A DNA stretch of 64,000 nucleotides from Bradyrhizobium sp. AZCC 2176 (GTDB lineage: Bacteria; Pseudomonadota; Alphaproteobacteria; Rhizobiales; Xanthobacteraceae), in contig NZ_JAZHRX010000001.1 of NCBI RefSeq assembly GCF_036924645.1, forward strand, positions 6,227,501 through 6,291,500. The letters run 5' to 3'. Made by a program: the position numbers and the translations under genes. The first letter of the stretch is position 1. Every line of letters begins with the position of its first letter. The notes beneath the pieces are model-generated. The model saw only the letters and a program-made list of their open reading frames with translations. It searched no databases and was not told the origin of the DNA. Of this stretch, positions 39,117 through 50,149 are shown piece after piece.

Positions 39117-41423
39117 CCCGAACAAGGTCGGCTGCTGGCGGCCGGCACGCTCCTGGGCTTCGACGGCGGCAACCGCCGTCATGTTGAGGACGCCGCGCGC
39201 CGTCACGCCCGGGGTTAGAATGTGCGCGGGACGCGCCGGCCCGATCAGGATCGGCCCGACCGGCAGCGCATCCGCCAGCGTCTTGATCATCTGGTAGGCG
39301 ACGTTGGCGGTGTCGAGGTTCGGCATGATCAGGATGTTGGCGTCGCCTTCCAGGTTGGAATGCGGCAGCACGAGCTTGCGCGCCGCGGCAGAAAGCGCGG
39401 TATCGCCCTGCATCTCGCCGTCGGCCTCGATCTCCGGATGCTTTTCCTTCAGCAGCGCGGTGGCACGGCGCATCTTGCGCGAGGAATCCGTATCATAACT
39501 GCCGAAGTCGGAATGTGACACGAAGGCGACGCGCGGCTTCATGTTGAACCGCTGCACATGGTTTGCCGCCAGCGACGCCACCTCCGCGAGTTCCTCGGCG
39601 CTCGGGTTCGGGCGCACCTGGGTGTCGGCGATGAAATAGGACCCCTTGGTGGTGATCATCATCGACAGCGCTGCGAAATCGCTGACACCGGGCAGGAAGC
39701 CGACGATCTCGCGGACATGGCGCAGATGGCTCATGTAGCGGCCTTCGACGCCGCAGATCATGGCATCGGCCTCGCCGCGGACCACCGCAAGGGCTGCGAT
39801 CACGGTGTTGTTGGTGCGGACCACGGTACGAGCGGCCTCAGGCGTGACTCCGCGCCGTCCGGCCACGTCGATATAGGTCTGCACATACGAGCGATAGCGC
39901 GGATCGTCCTCGGGATTGACGAGGTCGAAATCCTTGCCCGCCTTGATCGAGAGACCAAACCGCTTGAGCCTTGCCTCGACGACCGAGGGCCGCCCCACCA
40001 AAATCGGCCGCGCCAGTTTCTCTTCGAGCACGACCTGCGTCGCGCGCAGCACGCGCTCGTCCTCGCCCTCGGCATAGATCACGCGAACCGGCTGGGTCTT
40101 GGCTTTCGCGAAGACCGGCTTCATGACGAGGCCGGAGCGGAACGCAAAGCGTTCGAGCAGCGCGGTATATTCGTCGAAATTCTTGATCGGGCGCGTCGCC
40201 ACGCCGGATTCCATCGCAGCTTTCGCCACCGCCGGCGCGATGCGCAGGATCAGCCGCGGATCGAACGGACTCGGGATCAGCGAGCCCGGCCCGAAGCCTT
40301 GCGTCTCGCCGCTGTCAAACCCGCGCGCCACCGCATCCGACGGCGGATCGCGCGCAAGCTGCGCGATCGCCTCGACGGCGGCATGTTTCATTTCCTCGTT
40401 GATCCCGGTAGCGCCGACGTCGAGCGCGCCGCGGAAGATGAACGGGAAGCACAGGACGTTGTTGACCTGGTTCGGGAAATCGGACCGCCCGGTGCAGATC
40501 ATCGCGTCGGGGCGCGCCTTGCGCGCTTCGTCCGGCATGATTTCCGGGTTCGGATTCGCCAGCGCCATCACCAGCGGCTGGTCCGCCATCGACTGGACCA
40601 TCTCGGGCTTAAGCACATTGGGCGCGGAAACCCCCAGGAAGATATCGGCGCCGCCGATCACGTCCGCCAGCACGCGCGCGTTCGTCTTCTGCGCATAGAC
40701 CGCCTTCCAGCGGTCCATCAGCGTGTTGCGGCCCTCATGCACCACGCCGTCGATGTCGCAGACCCAGATGTTCTTGCGCTGCGCGCCCATCGACACCAAA
40801 AGGTTGAGGCACGCGATCGCCGCCGCACCGGCGCCCGAACAGACGATCTTCACATCGGCCAGCTTCTTGCCGTTCAACAGCAACGCATTGACGATGGCGG
40901 CTCCGACGATGATGGCCGTGCCATGCTGATCGTCGTGGAACACCGGGATCTTCATGCGCTCCTTGAGCTGCGCCTCGATCTCAAAACACTCCGGTCCCTT
41001 GATGTCCTCCAGATTGATGCCGCCGAAGGTCGGCTCCAGCGCGGCCACCGTCTCGACCACACGCTCGATGGTGTCGGCGGCGATTTCGATGTCGAAAACG
41101 TCGATCCCGGCGAACTTCTTGAACAGGACCGCCTTGCCTTCCATCACGGGCTTCGAGGCCAGGGGACCGATATTGCCCAGCCCCAACACCGCGGTACCGT
41201 TGGAGACCACGGCAACCAGGTTGGCCCGGGAGGTCAGCGACGCCGCTTCGGCCGGATTGTTGGCGATTTCGGTGCAGGCCGCAGCAACGCCCGGCGAATA
41301 GGCCAGGGCGAGGTCGCGCTGGTTGGCGAGTGGCTTGGTCGCCTGGATCTCGAGTTTACCGGGCCTCGGCAGCCGATGGTACGCCAGCGCCGCAGAACGC
41401 AGATCTTCAGAATAGGACGACAT
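39114..41423 (-). CDS. maeB: NADP-dependent malic enzyme with phosphotransacetylase-like domain
   Basis: This 769-residue MaeB-type malic enzyme converts malate to pyruvate, CO2 and NADPH, feeding acetyl-CoA and gluconeogenesis; it is important in bacteroids living on dicarboxylates. The N-terminal malic domain (about 20-155) has [13 protein letters not shown] and [20 protein letters not shown]; the nucleotide domain (about 160-400) has [18 protein letters not shown] and [16 protein letters not shown]. The C-terminal third (about 430-760) is the phosphate acetyltransferase-like regulatory domain ([14 protein letters not shown]). ATG 41423 ([19 protein letters not shown]) follows GGAG by 5 nt; the frame's upstream extension is not family-like. 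Confidence 0.95.
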   Translation of the reverse strand: MSSYSEDLRSAALAYHRLPRPGKLEIQATKPLANQRDLALAYSPGVAAACTEIANNPAEAASLTSRANLVAVVSNGTAVLGLGNIGPLASKPVMEGKAVLFKKFAGIDVFDIEIAADTIERVVETVAALEPTFGGINLEDIKGPECFEIEAQLKERMKIPVFHDDQHGTAIIVGAAIVNALLLNGKKLADVKIVCSGAGAAAIACLNLLVSMGAQRKNIWVCDIDGVVHEGRNTLMDRWKAVYAQKTNARVLADVIGGADIFLGVSAPNVLKPEMVQSMADQPLVMALANPNPEIMPDEARKARPDAMICTGRSDFPNQVNNVLCFPFIFRGALDVGATGINEEMKHAAVEAIAQLARDPPSDAVARGFDSGETQGFGPGSLIPSPFDPRLILRIAPAVAKAAMESGVATRPIKNFDEYTALLERFAFRSGLVMKPVFAKAKTQPVRVIYAEGEDERVLRATQVVLEEKLARPILVGRPSVVEARLKRFGLSIKAGKDFDLVNPEDDPRYRSYVQTYIDVAGRRGVTPEAARTVVRTNNTVIAALAVVRGEADAMICGVEGRYMSHLRHVREIVGFLPGVSDFAALSMMITTKGSYFIADTQVRPNPSAEELAEVASLAANHVQRFNMKPRVAFVSHSDFGSYDTDSSRKMRRATALLKEKHPEIEADGEMQGDTALSAAARKLVLPHSNLEGDANILIMPNLDTANVAYQMIKTLADALPVGPILIGPARPAHILTPGVTARGVLNMTAVAAVEAQERAGRQQPTLFG

Positions 41424-41677
41424 ATAGGCTCCCGCGTTTCCGGTCCCGAACTCTTGTCTTATTGATACTTCCAGATCAGGGTCAGTTTTCCGGCAAAATG
41501 AGGGGGATGTGAAGCACGGGCGACCACTTGGATGCAACATCCGAGAACGCCGCCGTCAACAGGGGCTCATCGACGGAGGGCGGCAAATCCGGTAGCATAT
41601 TCGTCTCCCTACCCCATCCCCTTGACCGACAATATGGCAAATTTGCCTTCTCCACGTCGGCGATCGGAGCACATCCG

Positions 41678-43660
41678 ATGGTAAAGATACTGATGAGCCT
41701 TGCCGCCGTGGTGGTGATCGCGGTGGGCGGCTTCTTCGGCTTCGAGTTTTACACCCAGCATCGAATCGCGGGCGAGGTCGAGGCCGCGTTCGAGCAGATT
41801 CGCGCCTCGGGCGGCAAGGCAAGCCACGGCAAGGTGTCATTCGACCTGAAGAGCCGCACGCTCAGGATCGACGATATTGCCACTGAATCGGCATCGCAGA
41901 CGCCGGTAAGCGTCAAGATCGCCAGCATCACCGCGTCCGGTGTCGGTCAGCCTGATGGGGCGCGCTTCTCGGCCGATGCCATCGAGGCGCTCGACCTCGA
42001 ACTCAATACCAGGATGCCCGCAGGGGCAGATTGGCAAATCGCCTACAAGGTGCCGTTGATCATCGCGAAGGATTTTTCCGGTCCCGCAAGCCTGCCGCGG
42101 CCACCGGCATCGTCCTCCATCATCGACCTATATCGAATGCTTATCGAACAGCTTGGTGCGCTCACAGCCTCCTCGATCACGGCGCCCCGTGTTGCCGGCA
42201 CCATGAGCTCCGGAAACCCGGCGCAGGGGAATGGAGAATTCGCCTATTCCAACCTTGCGCTACGCGACATCAAAGCCGGCAAGATCGCCGCTGTCACGAT
42301 CGACCGGATGACTTTCACAGGGACCACGCAGCCGAAAGGCAAGCCCGAGAAGGTCATGGGTGAGCTGGCAAATCTCGCTGCGCAGGACGTCGATACGCTG
42401 GCCGCCGCAGCCCTCCTCGATCCGCAGCGAGCCAATGACGACCAATACTACCGCGTCTACCGGCAGATTAGTGCCGGCGCCTATACGATCACCTCAGGGC
42501 AAGGTCCGGCGGTGCGTATCGAGGGACTGACGGCCGAGGATATCGGGGCGCGGCCCTCGCGGCTGCAGTTGGCGGCGCTGCTGGCAACGATACCGTCCGG
42601 CACGGCGCAGCCCACGCCGGTGCAGGCGCGCGAAATGATGGAGAGGATCGCCAAAATTTACGAGGGCGTGCGTATCGGAAATGCCGAGATGCGCGGCTTT
42701 TCGATGGAAATGCCGGACGGCGGCTTCAAGCTCGCCTCGATGCGCTTCAGTCTGGAAAACGGAAAGACCGGCGAATTTGCGGTCGAGGGTTTTGACGGCC
42801 GCACGCCGCAGGGTCCCGTCAAGCTCAGCCGCTTCGCCCTGAAGAGCCTGGATATCGCCGGCTTGTTGCGCATGAGCGCGCTGTTCTCGAACCCGGCGCA
42901 ACCGCCAGCGCCCGAGCAGGTGCTCGGCATGATCGCCCTGCTCGAGGGCGCCGAGCTCAAGGGCTTCGCTGCGCCCTACAAGAACACCGGCCGGCCGATC
43001 AACGTCGACCTCGTCAGCCTCGACTGGGGACAGTTCGTCGGACCGATCCCGAGCAAGGCACGGCTGATCGCAAAGATCTCCGGTCCGCTCGATGCGACGC
43101 ATCCCGGCCAGCGAATGCTGATTGCCGCGGGCCTCGACAAGATGGCGATTGATCTCGATCTCGGCACGGCGTGGACCGAAGCATCACGCTCATTCGTGCT
43201 GGAGCCCGTGACGTTCGAGCTTGCCAGCATCCTGAAGGCGTCGGCAAAAATCTCGCTCGCCAACGTGCCGCGCGAGGTGTTCTCGATCAATCCGCTGCAG
43301 GCAGCCGCCGTCGCGACGCTAATCGAGGCAGGCACCGTCGAGCTCACGGTGCGCGATTTGGGTGGCGTCGATCTCGCGGTCGCCCACTATGCAAAGACGC
43401 AGAACATCAGCCGCGACGCGGCACGACAAGCGATCGTTGACGACATCAGAAGCAGCGCAGCGAAGTCGGAGACAAGCAATGCCGATGCTGTGGCCGCTGC
43501 CGAGGCGCTAGCGCGCTTTATCGAAACGCCGCGGACGACGCTGACGCTTAAGCTCACGCCGCTCGGCAAGGTGCCGGCAATGCAGCTCTTCCAGGCGTTG
43601 AAGATCGACCCGCTCGTCGCGCTTTCGCAATTCCGTATCGAGGCCTCGACGGCGCTGTGA
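41678..43660 (+). CDS. Large membrane-anchored periplasmic protein, unknown
   Basis: This 660-residue protein starts at ATG 41678 (GGAG 9 nt upstream) and begins MVKILMSLAAVVVIAVGGFF, a single N-terminal membrane anchor. The rest is predicted to be beta-rich and repetitive, with blocks such as GKVSFDLKSRTLRIDDIATE and FEFYTQHRIAGEVEAAFEQI, reminiscent of the DUF945/AsmA-like class of elongated lipid-contacting periplasmic proteins. I do not recognise a specific family. It converges with aspS. Confidence 0.75.
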   Translation: MVKILMSLAAVVVIAVGGFFGFEFYTQHRIAGEVEAAFEQIRASGGKASHGKVSFDLKSRTLRIDDIATESASQTPVSVKIASITASGVGQPDGARFSADAIEALDLELNTRMPAGADWQIAYKVPLIIAKDFSGPASLPRPPASSSIIDLYRMLIEQLGALTASSITAPRVAGTMSSGNPAQGNGEFAYSNLALRDIKAGKIAAVTIDRMTFTGTTQPKGKPEKVMGELANLAAQDVDTLAAAALLDPQRANDDQYYRVYRQISAGAYTITSGQGPAVRIEGLTAEDIGARPSRLQLAALLATIPSGTAQPTPVQAREMMERIAKIYEGVRIGNAEMRGFSMEMPDGGFKLASMRFSLENGKTGEFAVEGFDGRTPQGPVKLSRFALKSLDIAGLLRMSALFSNPAQPPAPEQVLGMIALLEGAELKGFAAPYKNTGRPINVDLVSLDWGQFVGPIPSKARLIAKISGPLDATHPGQRMLIAAGLDKMAIDLDLGTAWTEASRSFVLEPVTFELASILKASAKISLANVPREVFSINPLQAAAVATLIEAGTVELTVRDLGGVDLAVAHYAKTQNISRDAARQAIVDDIRSSAAKSETSNADAVAAAEALARFIETPRTTLTLKLTPLGKVPAMQLFQALKIDPLVALSQFRIEASTAL

Positions 43661-43661
43661 A

Positions 43662-45437
43662 CTACCCCTTGTCCGGCAGGTTGAGCCGGATGTGGAGTTC
43701 ACGGAGCTGCTTGGTCGTGACTTCCGAGGGCGCGCCCATCAGCAGGTCCACGGCCTGCTGGTTCATCGGGAACAGCGAGATTTCGCGCAGGTTCGTGGTG
43801 CCGCAGAGCAGCATCACAATGCGGTCGACGCCGGCCGCCATGCCGCCATGCGGCGGGGCGCCGTACTGGAACGCGCGATACATGCCGCCGAACCGCTCGA
43901 CGACATCCTTTTCGCCATAGCCCGCGATCTCGAACGCCTTCACCATCGCCTCAGGGCGGTGATTGCGGATACCGCCGGAGGCGATCTCGTAGCCGTTGCA
44001 GGTGATGTCGTACTGGAACGCCTTGATGGTCAGCGGGTCCTGCGTCTGCAACGCGTTGAGGCCCCCCTGCGGCATCGAGAACGGGTTGTGCGAGAAGTCG
44101 ACCTTCTTGTCTTCCTCGTTGTACTCATACATCGGGAAGTCAACGATCCAGGCGAGTTCGAACCGGTCCTTGTCGATCAGGTTCAATTCCTCGGCCACCT
44201 TGGTGCGGGCGAGCCCCGAAAACTTCCAGAATTTTTCCGGGTCACCGGCGACAAAGAAGGCGGCGTCGCCCTCCTTCAAGCCAAGTTGCGTGCGGATTGC
44301 CGCCGTCCGCTCCGCGCCGATGTTGTTGGCCAAGGGACCTGCGCCCTCGCCGCCCTCGCGCCACATGATGTAGCCGAGGCCGGGCTGGCCTTCGCCCTGC
44401 GCCCATGAGTTCATGCGGTCACAGAAGGCGCGTGAACCGCCGCCCACACCGGGGATCGCCCAGACCTGGTTCTTCGGGTCTTCCAGCATCCGCGCGAACA
44501 CCTTGAAGCCGGAGCCGCGGAAATGCTCGGAGACGTCCTGCATCTCGATCGGGTTGCGCAGATCCGGCTTGTCGGTGCCGTATTTGCGCAGAGACTCCGC
44601 AAAGGGAATCCGCCGCCAGCCCTTGGTCACGGGCCTGCCCTTGGCGAAATCCTCGAACACACCGGTGATGACAGGCTCCATCGCCGCAAAAACATCTTCT
44701 TGCGTGACAAAGCTCATCTCAACGTCGAGCTGGTAAAATTCGCCAGGCAGACGGTCGGCGCGCGGATCCTCGTCGCGGAAGCATGGCGCGATCTGGAAAT
44801 AGCGGTCGAAGCCCGACATCATCAGGAGCTGCTTGTACTGCTGCGGCGCCTGCGGCAGCGCGTAGAACTTGCCGGGATGAATGCGTGACGGCACCAGAAA
44901 GTCGCGGGCGCCTTCCGGCGAGGACGCCGTCAGGATCGGGGTCTGGAACTCGAAGAAGCCCTGCTCCTTCATCCGCTTGCGCATGGAATCGACAATGGCG
45001 CCGCGGGTCATGATGTTCTGGTGCAGCTTCTCGCGACGGAGGTCGAGGAACCGGTACTTGAGCCTGATGTCTTCGGGATATTCCTGCTCGCCGAACACCG
45101 GCAGCGGCAGCTCGGCCGCAGGCCCCAGCACCTCGATCTCGCTGACATAGACTTCGACCATGCCGGTCGGCAGTTCCGGATTGTCGGTGCCATCGGGCCG
45201 GCGGCGCACCTTGCCGTCGATCCGCACCACCCATTCCGAGCGGAACTTTTCCACTTCCTTGAATGCCGGCGAGTCCGGGTCCGCCACGCATTGCGTGATG
45301 CCGTAATGGTCGCGCAGATCAATGAACAGCACGCCGCCATGGTCGCGGATGCGGTGGCACCAGCCGGAAAGACGGGCGGTCTGGCCGATGTCGCTGTCGC
45401 GGAGCGCGCCGCATGTATGTGACCGGTAGCGATGCAT
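43662..45437 (-). CDS. aspS: Aspartyl-tRNA synthetase
   Basis: This 591-residue bacterial class II synthetase has an N-terminal OB anticodon-binding domain ([20 protein letters not shown], then [19 protein letters not shown]), motif 2 ([19 protein letters not shown]) and motif 3 ([15 protein letters not shown], then NLREISLFP), plus the bacterial GAD insertion domain in between. The length (about 590) is standard. Alphaproteobacterial enzymes of this kind are usually non-discriminating (Asp/Asn) when asnS is absent; that cannot be judged here. Confidence 0.97.
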   Translation of the reverse strand: MHRYRSHTCGALRDSDIGQTARLSGWCHRIRDHGGVLFIDLRDHYGITQCVADPDSPAFKEVEKFRSEWVVRIDGKVRRRPDGTDNPELPTGMVEVYVSEIEVLGPAAELPLPVFGEQEYPEDIRLKYRFLDLRREKLHQNIMTRGAIVDSMRKRMKEQGFFEFQTPILTASSPEGARDFLVPSRIHPGKFYALPQAPQQYKQLLMMSGFDRYFQIAPCFRDEDPRADRLPGEFYQLDVEMSFVTQEDVFAAMEPVITGVFEDFAKGRPVTKGWRRIPFAESLRKYGTDKPDLRNPIEMQDVSEHFRGSGFKVFARMLEDPKNQVWAIPGVGGGSRAFCDRMNSWAQGEGQPGLGYIMWREGGEGAGPLANNIGAERTAAIRTQLGLKEGDAAFFVAGDPEKFWKFSGLARTKVAEELNLIDKDRFELAWIVDFPMYEYNEEDKKVDFSHNPFSMPQGGLNALQTQDPLTIKAFQYDITCNGYEIASGGIRNHRPEAMVKAFEIAGYGEKDVVERFGGMYRAFQYGAPPHGGMAAGVDRIVMLLCGTTNLREISLFPMNQQAVDLLMGAPSEVTTKQLRELHIRLNLPDKG

Positions 45438-45627
45438 GGAATTTCCAAAAACAGATGTCGGAGGTCAGAATCGGGGCCAAAGGCCGCGCGGATTGCGGGA
45501 GGGTTTACCCGACGCCGCGAGGGGCGGCAACCAATGGCAGGGCCTGTTTTGCGCTCCGAAAGCGAGATTTCCGCTGCCGGCGGCCCGAACCGTTTGCCTA
45601 TTCCCTGCCCGCGCCTATCTTTAGGCC

Positions 45628-47100
45628 ATGACCGTCCATTTCCCGTTCCAGAACACCTATTCGGCCCTGCCGGCGAGCTTTTTCGCCCGCGTGGCCCCGA
45701 CGCCCGTAGCCAGCCCGCGGCTGGTCAAGCTGAACCGGGCCCTGGCCGTCCAACTCGGCCTTGATCCTGACGTGCTGGAGAGCCCGGAAGGGGCCGAAAT
45801 CCTCGCCGGAAAGCGCCTGCCCGACGGCGCCGACCCGATCGCGATGGCCTATGCCGGCCACCAGTTCGGCCAGTTCGTACCCCAGCTCGGCGACGGCCGG
45901 GCCATCCTGCTCGGCGAGGTCATCGATAAGGATGGCATCCGCCGCGACATCCAGCTCAAGGGAAGTGGCCCGACGCCATTCTCGCGCCGGGGCGACGGCC
46001 GCGCCGCGCTCGGCCCGGTCTTGCGAGAATACATCGTCAGCGAAGCGATGTTTGCGCTCGGCATCCCCACCACCCGATCGCTGGCCGCCGTGATCACCGG
46101 CGAGAGCGTCATGCGTGAGACCATGCTGCCGGGCGCGGTGCTGACCCGCGTGGCCGCAAGCCATATCCGCGTCGGCACCTTCCAGTTCTTTGCCGCGCGC
46201 GGCGACACCGATGGCGTGCGAGCGCTCGCCGACCACGTCATCGCCAGGCACTACCCTGAGATCGCCGGCGCCGAGCGTCCCTATCACGCGCTGCTCGAAC
46301 GCGTCGTCGCCCGCCAGGCCGATCTTGTGGCGCGCTGGCTTCTGGTCGGCTTCATTCATGGCGTCATGAACACCGACAACACGTCCATCTCGGGCGAGAC
46401 CATCGACTACGGCCCCTGCGCTTTCATGGACGAGTATAACCCCGCGCAAGTGTTCTCCTCGATCGACGAGTTGGGCCGCTACGCCTACGCCAACCAGCCG
46501 CGCATCGCACTGTGGAACCTGACACGGCTCGCCGAATGCCTGCTGCCGCTGTTTGCCGACGACCAGGACAAGGCGATCGAACAGGCGCAACTCATCCTCG
46601 GCGAATTCGCCGAAAAATTCACCGCCGCCTATCAGGCCGGCCTGCGCAAGAAGATCGGCCTGTTTACCGTTCGCGACGGTGACGAAGCGCTGGTGCAGGA
46701 TCTGCTCGACGCCATGGCGAAGAACACGGCCGACTTTACCCTCACCTTCCGCCGCCTGAGCGATGCCGCTGCAGATGCCGATGACGACAGCGTCAGGGCG
46801 CAGTTCACCGATCCCACGGCCTTCGATGAATGGGCTACACGCTGGCACCAACGCCTCGCCGACGAACCGCAGTCTGCCGCCGAACGGCAGGCCGCAATGC
46901 GCGCGGTCAATCCAGCCTTCATCCCGCGCAACCACCGCGTCGAAGCCGTGATCGCGGCCGCCGTGAACAACGACTACGCGCCGTTCGAGGAATTGCTGAC
47001 GGTGCTGTCGAAGCCGTATGAGGATCAGCCGGCTTACATCGCTTACACAGAGCCGCCGCTCCCCGACCAGCGCGTGCTACGCACGTTCTGCGGAACGTAG
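45628..47100 (+). CDS. selO: Protein adenylyltransferase SelO (YdiU)
   Basis: This 490-residue pseudokinase-fold enzyme transfers AMP to Ser/Thr/Tyr of redox proteins. Diagnostic segments are YAGHQFGQFVPQLGDGRAIL, LKGSGPTPFSRRGDGRAALG and MNTDNTSISGETIDYGPCAF, then MDEYNPAQVFSSID, the last holding the metal-binding Asn/Asp pair. The final residues FCGT place a Cys third from the end, the position of selenocysteine in animal SelO. It starts at ATG 45628 and is monocistronic. Confidence 0.94.
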   Translation: MTVHFPFQNTYSALPASFFARVAPTPVASPRLVKLNRALAVQLGLDPDVLESPEGAEILAGKRLPDGADPIAMAYAGHQFGQFVPQLGDGRAILLGEVIDKDGIRRDIQLKGSGPTPFSRRGDGRAALGPVLREYIVSEAMFALGIPTTRSLAAVITGESVMRETMLPGAVLTRVAASHIRVGTFQFFAARGDTDGVRALADHVIARHYPEIAGAERPYHALLERVVARQADLVARWLLVGFIHGVMNTDNTSISGETIDYGPCAFMDEYNPAQVFSSIDELGRYAYANQPRIALWNLTRLAECLLPLFADDQDKAIEQAQLILGEFAEKFTAAYQAGLRKKIGLFTVRDGDEALVQDLLDAMAKNTADFTLTFRRLSDAAADADDDSVRAQFTDPTAFDEWATRWHQRLADEPQSAAERQAAMRAVNPAFIPRNHRVEAVIAAAVNNDYAPFEELLTVLSKPYEDQPAYIAYTEPPLPDQRVLRTFCGT

Positions 47101-47118
47101 GAGCCACCGACCTTTCCA

Positions 47119-47197
47119 CGTCATTGCGAGCGAAGCGAAGCAATCCAGTCTGCCGCGGAAAGAAAGAATAGATTGCTTCGTCGCTTCCACAATGACG
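47119..47197. repeat. Dispersed inverted repeat, CGTCATTGCGAG family
   Basis: CGTCATTGCGAGCGAAGCGA...AAGCAATC is inverted by GATTGCTTCG...CAATGACG. This is one of the commonest intergenic repeats of Bradyrhizobium and other alphaproteobacteria. It lies just after selO and may end its transcript. Confidence 0.8.
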
Positions 47198-47348
47198 ATT
47201 GGGTGTCAGTTGCAGTGCCCCGATCCGTTAACCGAACTCCTTAAGCGCCCATCCACCATCCGCGCACGCGCATCTCTCCCAATTCCAAAAATTAAGAAAC
47301 GGTCAACGCGCTCCCCACAATTCTAACGGTTTGTCGGGGAGAATTGCC

Positions 47349-47459
47349 GTGGACGCCTTTGCCTTCGAATTCATGGGAATGGTGATGATCGGGCTCTGCC
47401 TTGCCGTGCTCGCGATCCCGTCGGGCCGTCGACGGTCGCGGCGCGTCCGGTACGAGTAA
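47349..47459 (+). CDS. Small single-span membrane protein (36 residues)
   Basis: A short frame from GTG 47349, with GGGGAG 8 nt upstream, encodes [20 protein letters not shown], then [16 protein letters not shown]. It is one membrane span followed by a strongly basic tail, the usual topology of small inner-membrane proteins. Good codon use and a good ribosome site favour a real gene, but there is no family evidence. Confidence 0.5.
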   Translation: MDAFAFEFMGMVMIGLCLAVLAIPSGRRRSRRVRYE

Positions 47460-47480
47460 GCGGTTTTTCGGAAAAGCGCC

Positions 47481-47580
47481 GTCATACCGCAAAAAGCGGG
47501 TATCCAGGACGCCGCGGCCTCTCCATTCATCACGAGCGTCTCCGGAATACTGGGTCGCCACGTCAAGCCGGCAATGATCA
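47481..47580. repeat. Dispersed repeat, CGTCAT...CGGCAATGA type
   Basis: The segment has CGTCATACCGC-aaaaa-GCGGGTAT with an internal hairpin, GGACGCCGCGGCCTCTC, and a right end CGTCAAGCCGGCAATGATC resembling the tail of the repeat at 20087-20234. It fills most of the space before rnd. No gene is seen. Confidence 0.6.
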
Positions 47581-47713
47581 AGCCGTATCCGGCCGCCAGA
47601 CGGACGCAAAAAAGCCGTGCTCAGGCTCAAATGCAGGGCTCAAATCTTCCGCGACACCCTTGACATATCAGCGTTTTCGGCAGAACGCCTGTCGGACGCG
47701 TCATGGATTGTTC

Positions 47714-48862
47714 ATGGATCTGATTACGACCACTTCCGACCTCGCCGCCGCCTGCTCACGGCTCGCCCAGCATAAGGTCATCACCGTCGACACCGAGTTC
47801 CTGCGGGAGACGACCTACTACCCCCTGCTCTGCGTCGTGCAGATGGCGAGCGCGGAGGAAGCCGTCGTGATCGACACGCTGGCGCCTGGCATCGACCTCA
47901 AACCATTCTTCGACCTGATGGGGAACGAAGCGGTGCTGAAGGTGTTTCACGCCGCCCGCCAGGACATCGAGATCGTCTGGCACCAGTCCGGCACCATTCC
48001 GCATCCGATCTTCGATACGCAGGTCGCGGCGATGGTGCTGGGTTATGGCGACAGCATCGCCTATGACCAGCTTGTCGAGCGCGTCACCGGTCACCGGCCG
48101 GACAAGACCCACCGCTTCACCGATTGGTCGCGCCGGCCGCTGACGCCCGAACAGATGCATTACGCGGTCTCCGACGTCACCCATTTGCGCGACGTCTTTG
48201 CAGCACTCGATGCCGACCTGAAGAAGCGCGGCCGCAACGACTGGGTCAGCGAGGAAATGGAAGTCCTGACCTCACCCAGGACCTACGATTTCCACCCCGA
48301 GCGCGCCTGGGAGCGGCTGAAGACGCGCGTGCGCAAGCCGAAGGAACTCGCGGTGCTGATGGAAGTCGCGGCCTGGCGCGAGCAGGAAGCGCAAAGCCGC
48401 GATGTGCCGCGCTCGCGCGTGCTCAAGGATGATGCGGTCGGCGACATCGCCACCCACGCGCCGACCTCACTGGAGCGGCTCGCCAGTCTGCGCTCGCTGC
48501 CTAAGGGCTTCGACCGCTCGAAATGGGGCGCCGATATCATCGCCGCCGTGCAGCGCGGCCTCGCCCGTGATCCCCATACGCTGCCAAAAATCGAAAAGCC
48601 GCGCGGCAACTCCAACGGGGCTGCGACCGTCGAGCTCCTGAAAGTGCTGCTGCGGATGACATCGGAGCGCCACGCCGTCGCGAGCAAAGTGATCGCCACC
48701 GTCGACGACCTCGACCAGATCGCCGCCGACGACCACGCTGACGTCGCCGCCCTGCATGGCTGGCGCCGCGAATTGTTCGGCGAAGCGGCGCTGGCGCTGA
48801 AACACGGCAGGCTGGCGCTCGCGATCGAAAAAGGCCGCGTCGTCAGGGTGGATCGGGCTTAG
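47714..48862 (+). CDS. rnd: Ribonuclease D
   Basis: This 382-residue 3'-5' exoribonuclease trims tRNA 3' ends. The DEDDy exonuclease motifs are present: TVDTEFLRE (Asp, Glu) near 24, [12 protein letters not shown] (Asp) near 80, and [15 protein letters not shown] (Tyr, Asp) near 150. An HRDC domain follows (about 205-285: [20 protein letters not shown]). ATG 47714 ([20 protein letters not shown]) is the family-consistent start, although the frame is open further upstream. In related genomes rnd is usually beside aspS and ppx; here it stands between repeats. Confidence 0.94.
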   Translation: MDLITTTSDLAAACSRLAQHKVITVDTEFLRETTYYPLLCVVQMASAEEAVVIDTLAPGIDLKPFFDLMGNEAVLKVFHAARQDIEIVWHQSGTIPHPIFDTQVAAMVLGYGDSIAYDQLVERVTGHRPDKTHRFTDWSRRPLTPEQMHYAVSDVTHLRDVFAALDADLKKRGRNDWVSEEMEVLTSPRTYDFHPERAWERLKTRVRKPKELAVLMEVAAWREQEAQSRDVPRSRVLKDDAVGDIATHAPTSLERLASLRSLPKGFDRSKWGADIIAAVQRGLARDPHTLPKIEKPRGNSNGAATVELLKVLLRMTSERHAVASKVIATVDDLDQIAADDHADVAALHGWRRELFGEAALALKHGRLALAIEKGRVVRVDRA

Positions 48863-48878
48863 GCCAGACGCTCGCGTT

Positions 48879-48992
48879 CCCCGGATGCTGCGCAGCGCGA
48901 AGCGGTGCGCTGCTGATCCGGGGTCCATACGCCGCAGCCATGGGTCCCGGCTCTGCGGTGCATCACTACGTGCTGCGCCGCGTCCGGGACAC
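48879..48992. repeat. Dispersed inverted repeat, CCCCGGATGCTGCGCAGC family
   Basis: CCCCGGAT-g-CTGCGC is inverted by GCGCTGCTG-ATCCGGGG, then GGGTCCCGG is inverted by CCGGGACAC. This composite palindromic unit is common between genes in Bradyrhizobium. It separates the convergent rnd and autotransporter genes. Confidence 0.75.
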
Positions 48993-49000
48993 GAAGTCCA

Positions 49001-50149
49001 CTACCACTTCAACTCCACCCCCACCGTGCCCTGATGCGACTGCATCAAGTTGCGGAATTTGGCGTCGTAGTTGACGTAGAGCCGCGCGGAATTGGTCAGG
49101 CTCAGCGACGCCGAGGCGCCGGCATCGGCGCCGTACTGGCTCTCGCCGATACCCTGGAACGTAATACTCTGCACGCCCTGGCTGACGGTGATGTCGGAGA
49201 AATTCTGCACGACATTGTCGACGAACTTGCCGTAGCCCGACAGGTCGAAGATCTTGCCATCGAAGATCCAGTAATGGCCGATCTCCGCGCCGATCAGCAG
49301 GCGTGCACGCTGCACGGTAGCGCCCGTCGCCATCACCGGGTCGAGGCCACCGATCTCCTGGAGCGCCCCGGTCTGGGCGCGGACATATTCGAACGCGGCC
49401 TTGGGCACGATGCGGCCCTGGTCCTTGGTCCAGTAATAGCTGATCTCGCTCAGGACGCCGTCGAGCTTCGCACTGTATCCGGCGGCCGCAAGACCGAGGC
49501 CAGTGTCGCGGCGCGAATTGATGTGGCCGAAACCGTGCACCACCGCGCTCGCCCAAGTCCACGGCCCGCTGTCGACGGAAGCGGTGAAACCGATCTGGGT
49601 CAGGTCGATTGCCGCCGACTGCAGTGCCAGCGGAATATCGATCGCGGAGCGGCTTTGGTCGATCGACAATCCGATATTGATGCCCGGCGCCACCCGCGCG
49701 CCGACCCCGGCCACACCGCCCCAGGTCTTTCTGCTGTCGCCGACGAAATCGCCGACTGCGCCGTTCTTGGTCGAGTTCCCGTAGCCTTCGAACCAGGTCC
49801 GGTAACGCGGCGCTTCGGTGCTCTCGGAGGCGCCGCCGCCGCCCGGATTGGTCCGCTGCAGGCGGTTGAAGCCGTTGCTCGACTGATTGCCCAGCCGTTC
49901 CAGGAAATTGTTGCCAAGATTGGTCACCGCCGCGCCCGACGACACCGTCGAGTTAATCACCGTAGGCGTCGGGCTTGGAGTAGGTGAAGGCGTCGGGGTA
50001 GGTGTCGGCGATTGCGCCTGCGCGGCAGACATGATGCCGACGAGAACGAACGCAATCGCAGCCAACCGCACGCACGCACGGCCGATGCCGATTTTTCGTG
50101 CCCGCGAAAGCCGCGATAAGCAGCGCATGCAATCCATTCCCAAAGGCAA
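49001..50149 (-). CDS. Autotransporter-type outer-membrane beta-barrel protein
   Basis: This 382-residue protein has a signal sequence around residues 20-46 (ending SAAQAQ), a striking Ser/Pro/Thr dipeptide run (PTPTPTPSPTPSPTPT) near 48-64, a short helical linker and a C-terminal barrel of about 270 residues (RTWFEGYGNSTKNGAVGD ... VGVELKW) with alternating aromatic strands. The terminal Trp matches the outer-membrane insertion signal. The passenger is minimal, so it is likely a stand-alone barrel of the autotransporter-domain family. A later ATG (50134) would shorten the N-terminus only slightly. Confidence 0.82.
   Translation of the reverse strand: MPLGMDCMRCLSRLSRARKIGIGRACVRLAAIAFVLVGIMSAAQAQSPTPTPTPSPTPSPTPTVINSTVSSGAAVTNLGNNFLERLGNQSSNGFNRLQRTNPGGGGASESTEAPRYRTWFEGYGNSTKNGAVGDFVGDSRKTWGGVAGVGARVAPGINIGLSIDQSRSAIDIPLALQSAAIDLTQIGFTASVDSGPWTWASAVVHGFGHINSRRDTGLGLAAAGYSAKLDGVLSEISYYWTKDQGRIVPKAAFEYVRAQTGALQEIGGLDPVMATGATVQRARLLIGAEIGHYWIFDGKIFDLSGYGKFVDNVVQNFSDITVSQGVQSITFQGIGESQYGADAGASASLSLTNSARLYVNYDAKFRNLMQSHQGTVGVELKW

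Noticed and set aside
39558..41465. Open frame of 635 codons on the plus strand, antisense to maeB
   Set aside because: It is an exact shadow of the malic enzyme gene in GC-rich DNA; the protein is His/Arg/Asp-rich with no domain, while the opposite strand has full family motifs.
49034..49987. Plus-strand frame opposite the autotransporter gene
   Set aside because: No motif; the minus-strand protein has a signal peptide, PT run and terminal Trp.
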